Source: CALBPI01 sp039821605 (GTDB lineage Bacteria > Pseudomonadota > Gammaproteobacteria > Steroidobacterales > Woeseiaceae). Taken from it: a stretch of 64,000 nucleotides of DNA. The stretch spans positions 682,001 through 746,000 of the forward strand of contig JBCBNV010000001.1 of assembly GCA_039821605.1 (NCBI GenBank). The letters run 5' to 3'. A program made the position numbers and the translations under genes. The notes below the pieces were generated by a model. That model was not told where the DNA came from, made no database searches, and saw nothing but the letters and a program-made list of their open reading frames with translations. Below are positions 26,051-33,806 of the stretch, one piece after another (the first letter of the stretch is position 1; the number at the start of each line of letters is the position of its first letter).

Positions 26051-28902
26051 CTGCCTTTGGCCGAAACGCGCAGCAGTTTGCGCAGTTCTTTGAGGCTCGT
26101 CTCCCAGTGCTGCTCCTTGCGGCGGTAGAAGCCTTCCCAGTCCTCGTCGGCGGGAATGCCCGTGACGTTGACCGTCATGAGGACGCTGTCGGCGTCCTGC
26201 AGCAGCGTGATTTCCTCAGAGACGGGGCCCGTCGGTAGCGGGCCTTCGCCGTCGGGTGTTCGCTGCGCAAAGCGCAGGCGACGTGGCGGCATGAAGATAT
26301 CAATCACCGCATCGACTTCGGAATCGTCGTGCAGTGTCGCGCGCAGGTTGCCGCCAATGCGCGCTGCGATCTCGACGTCGCGGCCGTACCAGCGTTGCAG
26401 CTCGTCCGCGTCCGTGAGCGCAGTCCAGATGCGCTCGACACTGGCGTTGAGGCGCAGTTGCTGACGAATGCGGCGCGTGATGTCGTCGGTCGCCGGTTCC
26501 GGGCGGCGCGGCCGCGGCGGCTTTTCCTCTTCTGCCGGCGGTGTTGCCACGGCCGTGCTCTGCTGGCTTTCGGGCAGACTGATGAGGTGCAGGTCGCGTT
26601 GCGGGAACGGGATCGCAATGTTGTGCTCGCGGAACGCCTGGTCGATGGCGAAATTGATCTCGCTGATGACCGTGAAACGCTTCTCGATTCGACGGATACG
26701 CACTCGCAACTCGAAGTCGAGCGAGCTGTCGCCGAACCCCATGAACAAGGCGCGCGGTGCGGGTGCCTGGCCGTCCGTGATGACATCCTCATGACCGCGA
26801 CCGATCTCTTCGAGCAGCGCGCGCACGAGCTCAACGTCGGAACCGTAGGCCACGCCGACGCGTATGCGCAGCCGGCCTTGTGGGTTGCGCAGAACCCAGT
26901 TCGTGACGTGGCCCGAAACGAGCTCCGAGTTGGGTACCAGGACGTTTTGGTTATCGAGCGTTTCAATGTCTGTGGCGCGGATCCGAATACGACGCACGAA
27001 GCCCTCGACGCCACCCACCGTCACGAAGTCGCCCGCCTTGATGGGGCGCTCGAAGAGCAGGATGAGTCCCGACACGAAGTTACTGGCAATGGCCTGGAGA
27101 CCGAAACCAATACCCAGCGCAAGTGCACCACCGACGATGGCGAGGCCGGCCAGATTGATGCGCGCGGCATTGAGCGCGACCAGAAGCGCGACGACGAAGC
27201 CGATGTAACCCGACAACGTGACAATGGCATCACGGGCGCCGCGGTCCATGTTCATGTGCCGCAGCCAGCGCTTGTCGATCAGCCGCTTGATCCAGCCCGT
27301 CAGCGCGATGAGAACGGCGAATGTGAGCAAGCCCTGAGCGATGCGCAGGGGCTCGAGCTTGATGCCGCCGATCGTATCGCCTTCGACGATGAGATTGATG
27401 AGCTGATCGAGGGTTACGCCCGAGCTGTCCCAGACGTAGACGAGGTACACCGCGAAGCCGATCCAGATGATGATGTCGGCCGTGAGCTGCATGATGCCGA
27501 AGCCCGTTCGCGAGTCGCTTTCGCTCGTCGACACGAGGTCACGGAATCGGCGCGCCACAACGGTGCTGCCGTCAATGACGGATTCAAACAGCGAGAACAC
27601 CAGCCAGAGCAGGATCCAGACGACAATGATGGCCGCGAAGGTGCGAACGACACCGTGCGTCATGTAGCTCGCGAAGTTGAGATAGCCCAGTGCTGCGGCG
27701 CCCAACGCAACAGCTAGCGCTACAAACCCGATGAGGCGCGGCACACGGAAGCGGCGCAGACCGCTGACGCGGCCGAAGTAGCTGAACACGGACCACAGTG
27801 CGAGACACAACGCGATGATCATGAGCATGCGCGACAGCGGGTCGTACTCGGCTCGCTGGCTGATGCTTAGCCAAGAGCGACCGAGCACCACGTAGCTCAC
27901 GACAATCACGAGCATGAGCACACGCAGGCGCCGTCGGGTGGGTACGACGTGCTCGGGGTAGAAGCCGGTGACCTGCGCGGCGGGCGACAGCGCGCCCGTC
28001 GACCAGTCGATCACCACACAACCCAAACCGAACAGCGTGATGCCGTAAGCGACGCGCATCGCGGCCAAATCGAGCGTCGCGTTGTCGGTCGCAAACATGA
28101 GCGTCAGCATGAGCGTGACGCCCAGCAGCAGCAGCGGCGCGTGAACCGCCAGCGGCTTGGGCAGCAGGGCGCGCAATTGCGGTCCTCGTGCCGGGTAGCC
28201 GGCCTGCTCGTACCAACGCGCGAATCGGTAGCGCGCAAAAACACCTGCGCCAATGGCGACGGCGCCGGCGGCGACGAGCAGCCAGAGCAGCCGCAGCATG
28301 TTCATGCCGCCCGAAACCTGAGGTGACATGCCCGCGCGAATTCGGTCCGGCCAGCTGCGTACGCGATCAGGTGCTGTGCTCGTCAGTGCGGCTATGGAGG
28401 CGGTTCGTGACCAGAGGTAGCGTGCGGCGAGCTCGGAGATGCGTTCGCTGACCGACTGCAGCAGGTCACCAGCGTCGTTGATGATTTGTCGGCACGCGAC
28501 CTGACGCTGCTGCGCATCGTTGTAGCGCGCGCGGATGTCGATGAGCTGGTCGAACAATGCGGGGTTGTCATCCGGGCCCAGGTCTTCGAACAGGGAGACC
28601 TGATCGCGCAGTTGGTCCACTTCGGGCGAGACGGCCGCGTCACAGGCCTCGGCCTCGGCGACGAGGCGCTCGAGCTCGGTGCGGTAGGACGCGAGGTCGG
28701 TTTGCGTGAGGTCCTGGCGCTCGAGCGCTTCCTGCAGTGCCTCGATACGCGAGAGGCCCGGCTCGGGGTCGAAACTGTCTTCCTGGGCCAGTGCGGCCGG
28801 GGCGGCGAAGAGGGCAAGGATCGTGGAGATAAGGCCGACGAGTACGGAGGACGCAATCCGACCCGCAAGGCGATGCGTCAGGAGCTCGAGTCGTGCCGTC
28901 AG
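26047..28902 (-). CDS. large MscS/MscK-type channel fused to a C-terminal AHSA1 (SRPBCC) domain; likely CTG start
   Basis: About 951 residues if it starts at CTG 28902. Order: signal peptide ending AAPAALAQ, a periplasmic coiled coil, about 10-11 transmembrane helices, the MscS pore helix (GLAIVGGALALGIGFGLQ) and beta domain (VPNSELVSGHVTNW), a Pro-rich linker, and a ~140-residue C-terminal domain (VERIWTALTDADELQRWYG, PPRRLRFAQRTPDGEG, DEDWEGFYRRKEQHWE) that matches AHSA1/SRPBCC. It should release solutes under osmotic stress; the role of the AHSA1 part is unknown. No ATG, GTG or TTG lies in frame between the upstream TAG (~28989) and the signal peptide. CTG 28902 follows GGGGGA by 6 nt. The next usual start (GTG 28620) would lose the signal peptide. 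Confidence 0.85.
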   Translation of the reverse strand: MTARLELLTHRLAGRIASSVLVGLISTILALFAAPAALAQEDSFDPEPGLSRIEALQEALERQDLTQTDLASYRTELERLVAEAEACDAAVSPEVDQLRDQVSLFEDLGPDDNPALFDQLIDIRARYNDAQQRQVACRQIINDAGDLLQSVSERISELAARYLWSRTASIAALTSTAPDRVRSWPDRIRAGMSPQVSGGMNMLRLLWLLVAAGAVAIGAGVFARYRFARWYEQAGYPARGPQLRALLPKPLAVHAPLLLLGVTLMLTLMFATDNATLDLAAMRVAYGITLFGLGCVVIDWSTGALSPAAQVTGFYPEHVVPTRRRLRVLMLVIVVSYVVLGRSWLSISQRAEYDPLSRMLMIIALCLALWSVFSYFGRVSGLRRFRVPRLIGFVALAVALGAAALGYLNFASYMTHGVVRTFAAIIVVWILLWLVFSLFESVIDGSTVVARRFRDLVSTSESDSRTGFGIMQLTADIIIWIGFAVYLVYVWDSSGVTLDQLINLIVEGDTIGGIKLEPLRIAQGLLTFAVLIALTGWIKRLIDKRWLRHMNMDRGARDAIVTLSGYIGFVVALLVALNAARINLAGLAIVGGALALGIGFGLQAIASNFVSGLILLFERPIKAGDFVTVGGVEGFVRRIRIRATDIETLDNQNVLVPNSELVSGHVTNWVLRNPQGRLRIRVGVAYGSDVELVRALLEEIGRGHEDVITDGQAPAPRALFMGFGDSSLDFELRVRIRRIEKRFTVISEINFAIDQAFREHNIAIPFPQRDLHLISLPESQQSTAVATPPAEEEKPPRPRRPEPATDDITRRIRQQLRLNASVERIWTALTDADELQRWYGRDVEIAARIGGNLRATLHDDSEVDAVIDIFMPPRRLRFAQRTPDGEGPLPTGPVSEEITLLQDADSVLMTVNVTGIPADEDWEGFYRRKEQHWETSLKELRKLLRVSAKGS

Positions 28903-28989
28903 TGCTGTTCCCCCGGTGGTTGCACCGAGTATAGCCGTGCGTGTCGACGGCCGCCAAACTCGTTGGGTGTTGGGGGAAAGCGGAAACTA

Positions 28990-29090
28990 AAGTGGCGCAG
29001 CGCGATGGGATTGGCTCCGCCGGTCTCGGCGCACTGTGCGCGCGTCGGCTCGAACCCGGTTGTTTGATTTCGTGGGTTCGAATCCCCGCT
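28990..29090 (+). pseudogene. degenerate tRNA-like remnant facing tRNA-Ser
   Basis: TTCGTGGGTTCGAATCCC (29069-29086) is an exact 18-bp inverted copy of the T-arm region of the tRNA-Ser gene (29156-29173). Upstream, GTGGCGCAGCGCGATGGGAT resembles the start and D-arm of a tRNA-Ser, and CCGGTCTCGG resembles an anticodon arm, but stems do not pair properly. I read it as a decayed, inverted tRNA-Ser copy. Apart from this and the tRNA, the 28903-29335 gap holds nothing I recognise. Confidence 0.45.
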
Positions 29091-29142
29091 CAAGGCGGGC
29101 TATCGCAGCGTCGTGGACTGCGATGCGCTTGACAGGTTGAGA

Positions 29143-29232
29143 TGGCGGAGGGGGTGGGATTCGAACCCACGAAGGAGTTTAACCCTTGCCGGTTTTCAAG
29201 ACCGGTGCATTCAACCGCTCTGCCACCCCTCC
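29143..29232 (-). tRNA. tRNA-Ser (anticodon UGA)
   Basis: 90 nt including an encoded CCA. The acceptor GGAGGGG pairs with CCCCTCC, the D-arm contains GGCAGAGCGGTTGAATG, the anticodon loop CTTGAAA reads UGA, a long variable arm (AAGGGTTAAACTCCTT) marks a class II tRNA, and the T-arm is GTGGGTTCGAATCCCAC. Confidence 0.95.
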
Positions 29233-29242
29233 GACGGACGCG

Positions 29243-29271
29243 ATTCTCGCTGCTGGCCGAGGCTGTTGCAA
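29243..29271 (-). promoter_or_regulatory. candidate tRNA-Ser promoter
   Basis: On the minus strand, TTGCAA (29271-29266) and GAGAAT (29248-29243) are separated by 17 bp and end 10 nt before the tRNA. Both hexamers are imperfect. Confidence 0.4.
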
Positions 29272-29335
29272 GGTGGGGGACTTTTCGTTTCGCAAAATGG
29301 TCCCATAATGAAGCTATGGGCTATCGGACGACGCA

Positions 29336-29677
29336 ATGAACTCTCACGATCCGCGACTCACGCAGATAGGCTTTGGCGGCAGCAGCCAGGCGGCGTCACC
29401 CGTCGCCCGCGTTCTGGGCGCGATCGCGGGCGCCGCGATGTTCGTCGTCGCGATCATTGTGGGTGGTGTGCTCTTGCTGGGCTTTCTGGCGCTGGCCGCT
29501 GCGCTTGCCGTGGCATTCGGCGTGCGCTTCTGGTGGTGGCGACGGCAGGTGTTGCGCCAGGCACGTTCTCGTCCGGCGCAGGGTCCGGGCGCCGGGCCCG
29601 GTGTTGGCGCGCAGGGGCCGGGTCAGGCCGGTCCACGCTCGACGATTGAAGGCGACTACCGCGTCATCGACGAATGA
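29336..29677 (+). CDS. small membrane protein of unknown function
   Basis: 113 residues. A polar N-terminus, two close hydrophobic segments (about residues 28-62), a basic stretch (FWWWRRQVLRQARSR), a Gly/Pro/Gln-rich linker and the C-terminal IEGDYRVIDE. Small proteins with two membrane helices and a terminal EGxYRVxxE motif occur in many gammaproteobacteria without an assigned role. The next gene starts 45 nt downstream. Confidence 0.7.
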   Translation: MNSHDPRLTQIGFGGSSQAASPVARVLGAIAGAAMFVVAIIVGGVLLLGFLALAAALAVAFGVRFWWWRRQVLRQARSRPAQGPGAGPGVGAQGPGQAGPRSTIEGDYRVIDE

Positions 29678-29722
29678 CACGCCGCTGGCGGCTTCGGAAC
29701 GTTCTGAGCTAAGCTCCGGCGC

Positions 29723-30322
29723 GTGGCCTACAACGAGATGGAAAGACAGGCGCGTCGTCGGCGGCGGCGGCGCAACCGGACGATCAGTCTCCTGCTGGTC
29801 ATCACGGCTTGCATCGGCCTTGCCTGGTTCTTTGAGTCCCAGGCCACCACGACGCTCTTGTTTGTTCGCCACGCCGAAAAGGCCGCCGCGCCCGCCGACA
29901 ACCCAGGCTTGTCCACAGCGGGCATCCAGCGCGCCCTCGAATTGGAACGAGTGCTCGCTGATCTCGACGTCGTGGCCGGCGTTGATGCCATCTACGTGTC
30001 GCAGTACCGGCGCACCGTAGACACCGCCAGACCCGCTGCGCGCGCGGCGGGGCTCGATCCCCGGCCCTTTGATGTGAGCAACGTCGAGCAGGCCGTCGTC
30101 GACATCGTTGAGCGGCACAAGGGCAAGATCGTGCTCATCGTGGGCCACAGCAACACCATCGCACCCATGATTGCCGAGCTCGGGGGCAGCAAGAAGGTGC
30201 CCGAGATCAGCGAAGACGAGTACGACAATCTCTACATCGTCACCATCCCCTGGTTTGGCAAGGTCAAGACGTTGCGGCTCAAGTACGGCGCGCCTTATGT
30301 GCCCGCCGCCGACCCGGGCTAG
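29723..30322 (+). CDS. membrane-anchored histidine phosphatase-family protein
   Basis: 199 residues from GTG 29723 (ATG 29738 is an alternative). A very basic N-terminus (RQARRRRRRRNR) precedes one transmembrane helix, so the domain faces the periplasm. The phosphatase signature LFVRHAEKA holds the catalytic H50, and VGHSNT supplies the second histidine (H142). SQYRRTVDTARPAA is the usual substrate-binding segment. Members act on phosphate esters; the substrate here is unknown. yjbQ begins 6 nt downstream. Confidence 0.85.
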   Translation: MAYNEMERQARRRRRRRNRTISLLLVITACIGLAWFFESQATTTLLFVRHAEKAAAPADNPGLSTAGIQRALELERVLADLDVVAGVDAIYVSQYRRTVDTARPAARAAGLDPRPFDVSNVEQAVVDIVERHKGKIVLIVGHSNTIAPMIAELGGSKKVPEISEDEYDNLYIVTIPWFGKVKTLRLKYGAPYVPAADPG

Positions 30323-30328
30323 ATATCC

Positions 30329-30735
<407 letters not shown>

Positions 30736-30739
<4 letters not shown>

Positions 30740-31188
30740 CTTTGTGCCGCCATAGCGCGCTCGATGAACTCGAGGTGGCGCGCGATGGCGATGTCGGCCA
30801 TGACCGCGTCGACGATCACACCGTCGCCATCAATGAGATAGGTGCCGCGTCGCACGCCGAAGCCCAATGGGCCGTCGACATCGTAGGCACGCACAGCGGT
30901 CTTGTCCGGATCGCTGAGTAAGGGGAAGGGCAGGGTGTGCCGAGCCGCAAAGCGCTGGTGGCTGTCGCCGTCCTGCGGACTCACGCCCACGATACGCAGG
31001 CCACTGGCTACGAGGTCGTCGTGGATATCGCGAATGGCGCAGGCTTCCTTGGTGCAGCCTGGCGTGAAATCTGCCGGGTAGAAGTAGAGCACAAGCGGCC
31101 CCTCGGCGATGAGGTCTTCCAGTGAGACGGGCTCACCGTCGGCGTCGGGGAGGGTAAAGGCCGGTGCTTTGGATCCAGGCTTCAGCAT
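30736..31188 (-). CDS. bcp: thioredoxin-dependent peroxiredoxin (BCP/PrxQ type)
   Basis: 150 residues. The peroxidatic Cys C45 and resolving Cys C50 lie in DFTPGCTKEAC, the hallmark of atypical 2-Cys BCP enzymes. Other family segments are GVSPQDGDSHQRFAARHTL, PFPLLSDPDK and GVRRGTYLID. It reduces peroxides with thioredoxin in the cytoplasm. The gene is 12 nt downstream of the GNAT gene on the same strand, so they may be co-transcribed. Confidence 0.95.
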
Positions 31189-31200
31189 GTCGGACTCCGT

Positions 31201-31656
31201 TCAGTCGTCGAAGGTGAGTTCGAGCATGGTGTAGCCGGCATCAACCATACCCAGTGCGCGGTAGGTGTCGGCGGCGGCCGTGTTGTCGTGCTCGACGTAT
31301 AGACGCAAACCGCAGGCCTCTGCGGCCCGGGCGTTTTCGCGGACGTGTTCGTAGAGCGCACGGAACACGCCACGGCGCCGGAAGTCGGGTGCGATGTAGA
31401 CGCTCTGCAGCCACCAGAACCAGGCGTTGCGCCAGTCGCTCCACTCGCGCGTGATCATGACCTGGCCGATGGGGTTGCCGTTGGATTCGGCGACCCAGTA
31501 GCGGCCGCGGTTTTCGTCTTCGAGCAGGCTGCGCACGCCGGCTGTGAGCACCTCGAGGTCGAGGGCCTTGTTTTCGGTTTCGAGCGCCATCGCGGCGTTG
31601 TAGAGCGCGATGGCCGTGACATCGTCAGGTATCGCGTCGCGTATCGTGATCGTCAT
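31201..31656 (-). CDS. GNAT-family N-acetyltransferase
   Basis: 151 residues from ATG 31656; a longer frame would run into tRNA-Arg and is not plausible. The acetyl-CoA motif is VYIAPDFRRRGVFRALYEHV, and LRLYVEHDNTAAADTYRALGM is the usual C-terminal GNAT segment. Substrate unknown. It lies immediately after tRNA-Arg (5 nt gap) and may be read from the tRNA promoter. Confidence 0.88.
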   Translation of the reverse strand: MTITIRDAIPDDVTAIALYNAAMALETENKALDLEVLTAGVRSLLEDENRGRYWVAESNGNPIGQVMITREWSDWRNAWFWWLQSVYIAPDFRRRGVFRALYEHVRENARAAEACGLRLYVEHDNTAAADTYRALGMVDAGYTMLELTFDD

Positions 31657-31661
31657 AGGAG

Positions 31662-31738
31662 TGGTGCGCCCGGCAGGATTCGAACCTGCGACCAATGGAT
31701 TAGGAATCCACTACTCTATCCGACTGAGCTACGGGCGC
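31662..31738 (-). tRNA. tRNA-Arg (anticodon CCU)
   Basis: 77 nt including CCA. Acceptor GCGCCCG pairs with CGGGCGC; D-arm TAGCTCAGTCGGATAGAGTA; anticodon loop TTCCTAA reads CCU; T-arm GCAGGTTCGAATCCTGC. This tRNA reads the rare AGG codon. Confidence 0.96.
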
Positions 31739-31817
31739 GCTTGGCGAGTGAGGCGCAAGTGTGCCACGAGCCTGTCGAAACGGCGATGGGCGCTCCGACG
31801 TCGCCCGGCAGGATAGA
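31680..31817. repeat. 138-bp direct repeat, copy 1 (contains most of tRNA-Arg)
   Basis: Covers the tRNA-Arg gene from the T-arm to its 5' end plus 79 bp of 5' flank. It matches 31896-32033 at an offset of exactly 216 bp, with four mismatches that I can count. Confidence 0.9.
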
Positions 31818-31875
31818 TCGAAACGCCCTGGCGGCCGTTTCGCCCCTTCGGGCTTCGCGGCTGCGCCGCTCGTCG

Positions 31876-31895
31876 TCAATTGCTTGCGCAATTGA
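31876..31895. repeat. perfect 8-bp hairpin abutting the repeat junction
   Basis: TCAATTGC (31876-31883) and GCAATTGA (31888-31895) flank a TTGC loop. The hairpin ends exactly where the second tRNA-Arg copy begins (31896). The rest of 31818-31895 is GC-rich with small palindromes (CGCCCCTTCGGGC) and no gene. Confidence 0.6.
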
Positions 31896-31954
31896 TCGAA
31901 CCTGCGACCAATGGATTAGGAATCCACTACTCTATCCGACTGAGCTACGGGCGC
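31896..31954 (-). pseudogene. 3'-truncated tRNA-Arg copy
   Basis: Identical to the 5' 59 nt of tRNA-Arg (acceptor 5' strand, D-arm, anticodon arm and part of the T-arm), but the 3' acceptor strand and CCA are missing. It cannot fold into a complete tRNA. It is part of the second 138-bp repeat. Confidence 0.88.
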
Positions 31955-32033
31955 GCTTGGCGAGTGAGGCGCAAGTGTGCCACGAGCCTGTCGAGACGGC
32001 GACGGGCGCTCCGACGTCGCTTGGCAGGATAGA
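31896..32033. repeat. 138-bp direct repeat, copy 2
   Basis: Second copy of the tRNA-Arg 5' part and flank. Mismatches to copy 1 are clustered in the flank (GAGACGG for GAAACGG, GACGGG for GATGGG, CTTGG for CCCGG), so the tRNA part is exact. No other gene is visible between 31739 and 32085. Confidence 0.9.
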
Positions 32034-32039
32034 GGGAAC

Positions 32040-32057
32040 GCCGCCCGTCAGGGCGGC
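32040..32057 (-). terminator. hairpin downstream of the DUF3300 gene
   Basis: GCCGCCC (32040-32046) pairs with GGGCGGC (32051-32057) around a 4-nt loop, 29 nt beyond the DUF3300 stop. The T-run is poor, so termination strength is doubtful. Confidence 0.4.
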
Positions 32058-32085
32058 GGCTCTGTTGACAGCTTGCTCTTCGCCC

Positions 32086-33696
32086 TCAGTTGCGCCGACT
32101 GCGGCGGTCGCGGCTGCCGCGATTGCTGCTCCGACTCGACGAACGCGACGTCGATCGGTTGGTGCTCCGGTTCGATTGGCGCGCGGGCGCGCGGGACTCC
32201 GAACGGCTGCGCGTACGGGACTCCGAGCGCTGACGCGGCGCGGCGCGCTGCTGTGTGCGGGGCGCCTGCCGCTGCGCACGAGGCGGTGTTGCCTGGCGCG
32301 CATTACGGTCATTGCGCTGCGCACGCGGTGCTGGTCGCGACGGCTGACGCGCGTTGCTCGCAAAGCGTCGCGTGTCGCTGCGGTTGCGGTTCGCGCTGCC
32401 GGCACTGCGGTTCCGATTCGCGTCGCCGACGTTTCGATTGCGATCTCGCGTGGTGTAACGCTGGTTGCGCGAACCCGAGTTCGTGTCCCGACGCAACCTG
32501 CGCTCGGCGCGATCCGGATCTCGTTCGCTGCGATTGGCTCGCTGGCGCCCGTTGCCGTTGGCCGCGAAGCGTTGCGTGCGCGTACCGCCGGCCGCCGTGT
32601 CGCGGCGCGAACGTGTGTCACTGCGCCGGACATTGGTGCCGTTTCGGCGTGCATTGCGCCTGTCCCGCTCGACGACGTTGTCGACGCCACGGTAGCGCTG
32701 CCGGCGTTCGTTGTTGATCCGCGCCGCGCGGTTGGTGCGTGCGGTTCGAACGCGGCGGTCGTTGTTGTACGCCAGCACGGTGTCATTGCGTGCGCCGTAG
32801 CGTCGGTAGCCCGGGCGGGCGCCGTGGCGGCTACGCGGGTGCCAGCGGTAAGCCTGACCCTGGCGGCGCACGACACGTACGCCATTGCGGTAGACATGAT
32901 GATCGAAGGCGCGTCGGTGCCGGTAGAAGCGGTTCGACAGGTAGCGGCGGCCGTAGTACGGGTGCCCAATGTGATCGTAGTAGTGCAGGTGCAGGTAGCG
33001 GTGACGCCAGGAAATCGTGAATGCCGTGCTCACGCCCCAGAACCAGTCCGAGTAGAACCGGTGGCCGACCGGGTAGGGGTAGTAGTACAGCGGGTAGGCG
33101 TGCGGGTGATAGAAGTATACGGGGCGACGGTTGCGCACCACGACCACGTCGGGGTCGTAGTAGGGCACGTAGATGACATCCTGTGCGGCCGGGCGAATCT
33201 CGATGCCCTCGTCGCTACGCTCGACAGTCTGGTAGTCGTCTGTTTGCAGGTTACCCGCGAGCCAGGCTTGGTCGCGAAACACCTCGACGGCTTCGAGCAC
33301 ATCGCCCTGTTGCGCCAGCACGGCTTCACCGAGCTGCCAGGTCCAGTCGAGGTCATCGTTGAGTAGCTCAAGCGCCTCGGGGTAGTTGAGCAGGGCGACG
33401 ATGCTGTCGTCCCACTCGGGATCGGGTTCGAGACCCGGATCGCGTTCGCGCGCCTCGAGCAGACGCTGCGCCTCGACCACCTGCAACGGATACGTTGCTG
33501 CGGGCAGCACGACGGCCAGCAGGTCATCGGGGTAGAGCGCAACGGGTGCGACGAGATCGACGAGTTCGTCTTCGTCGAACACGGGCGCTTCGTCCTGCGC
33601 GTGTGCGGGCGCAAACTGGACTACGAGGGCAAGCAGCGCCAGCAATGATGTGGCGACTCGCAGGGCAACGCCGTCGTTGACGGGGTGCTGGGTCAT
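32086..33696 (-). CDS. DUF3300 secreted protein with long Arg/Asn/Ser-rich tail
   Basis: 536 residues with a signal peptide (cleavage after APAHAQ). The DUF3300 domain (about residues 40-200) shows LVDLVAPVALYPDDLLAVVLP and PYYDPDVVVV. A Tyr/His-rich segment follows (HPHAYPLYYYPYPVGHRFY). The last ~260 residues are low complexity, mainly Arg, Asn, Ser and Gln, and strongly basic. AGGAGA sits 6 nt before ATG 33696. Function is unknown; a basic tail on an exported protein could bind anionic polymers such as LPS, DNA or peptidoglycan (inference). Confidence 0.88.
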   Translation of the reverse strand: MTQHPVNDGVALRVATSLLALLALVVQFAPAHAQDEAPVFDEDELVDLVAPVALYPDDLLAVVLPAATYPLQVVEAQRLLEARERDPGLEPDPEWDDSIVALLNYPEALELLNDDLDWTWQLGEAVLAQQGDVLEAVEVFRDQAWLAGNLQTDDYQTVERSDEGIEIRPAAQDVIYVPYYDPDVVVVRNRRPVYFYHPHAYPLYYYPYPVGHRFYSDWFWGVSTAFTISWRHRYLHLHYYDHIGHPYYGRRYLSNRFYRHRRAFDHHVYRNGVRVVRRQGQAYRWHPRSRHGARPGYRRYGARNDTVLAYNNDRRVRTARTNRAARINNERRQRYRGVDNVVERDRRNARRNGTNVRRSDTRSRRDTAAGGTRTQRFAANGNGRQRANRSERDPDRAERRLRRDTNSGSRNQRYTTRDRNRNVGDANRNRSAGSANRNRSDTRRFASNARQPSRPAPRAQRNDRNARQATPPRAQRQAPRTQQRAAPRQRSESRTRSRSESRAPARQSNRSTNRSTSRSSSRSSNRGSRDRRSRRN

Positions 33697-33806
33697 GGCC
33701 GTCTCCTGATCGGACCGATTCGAGACTCACGCTAACGAAACCGGCCTGAATAGAACCTTAACGGCTTATCACTGGATGACAAAGCGCTCGAGGAACTTAT
33801 GTTAAG

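Noticed and set aside
31680..32033. Integrative element attL/attR at tRNA-Arg
   Set aside because: The duplicated part is the 5' half plus flank, not the 3' half, and no integrase or foreign genes are present.
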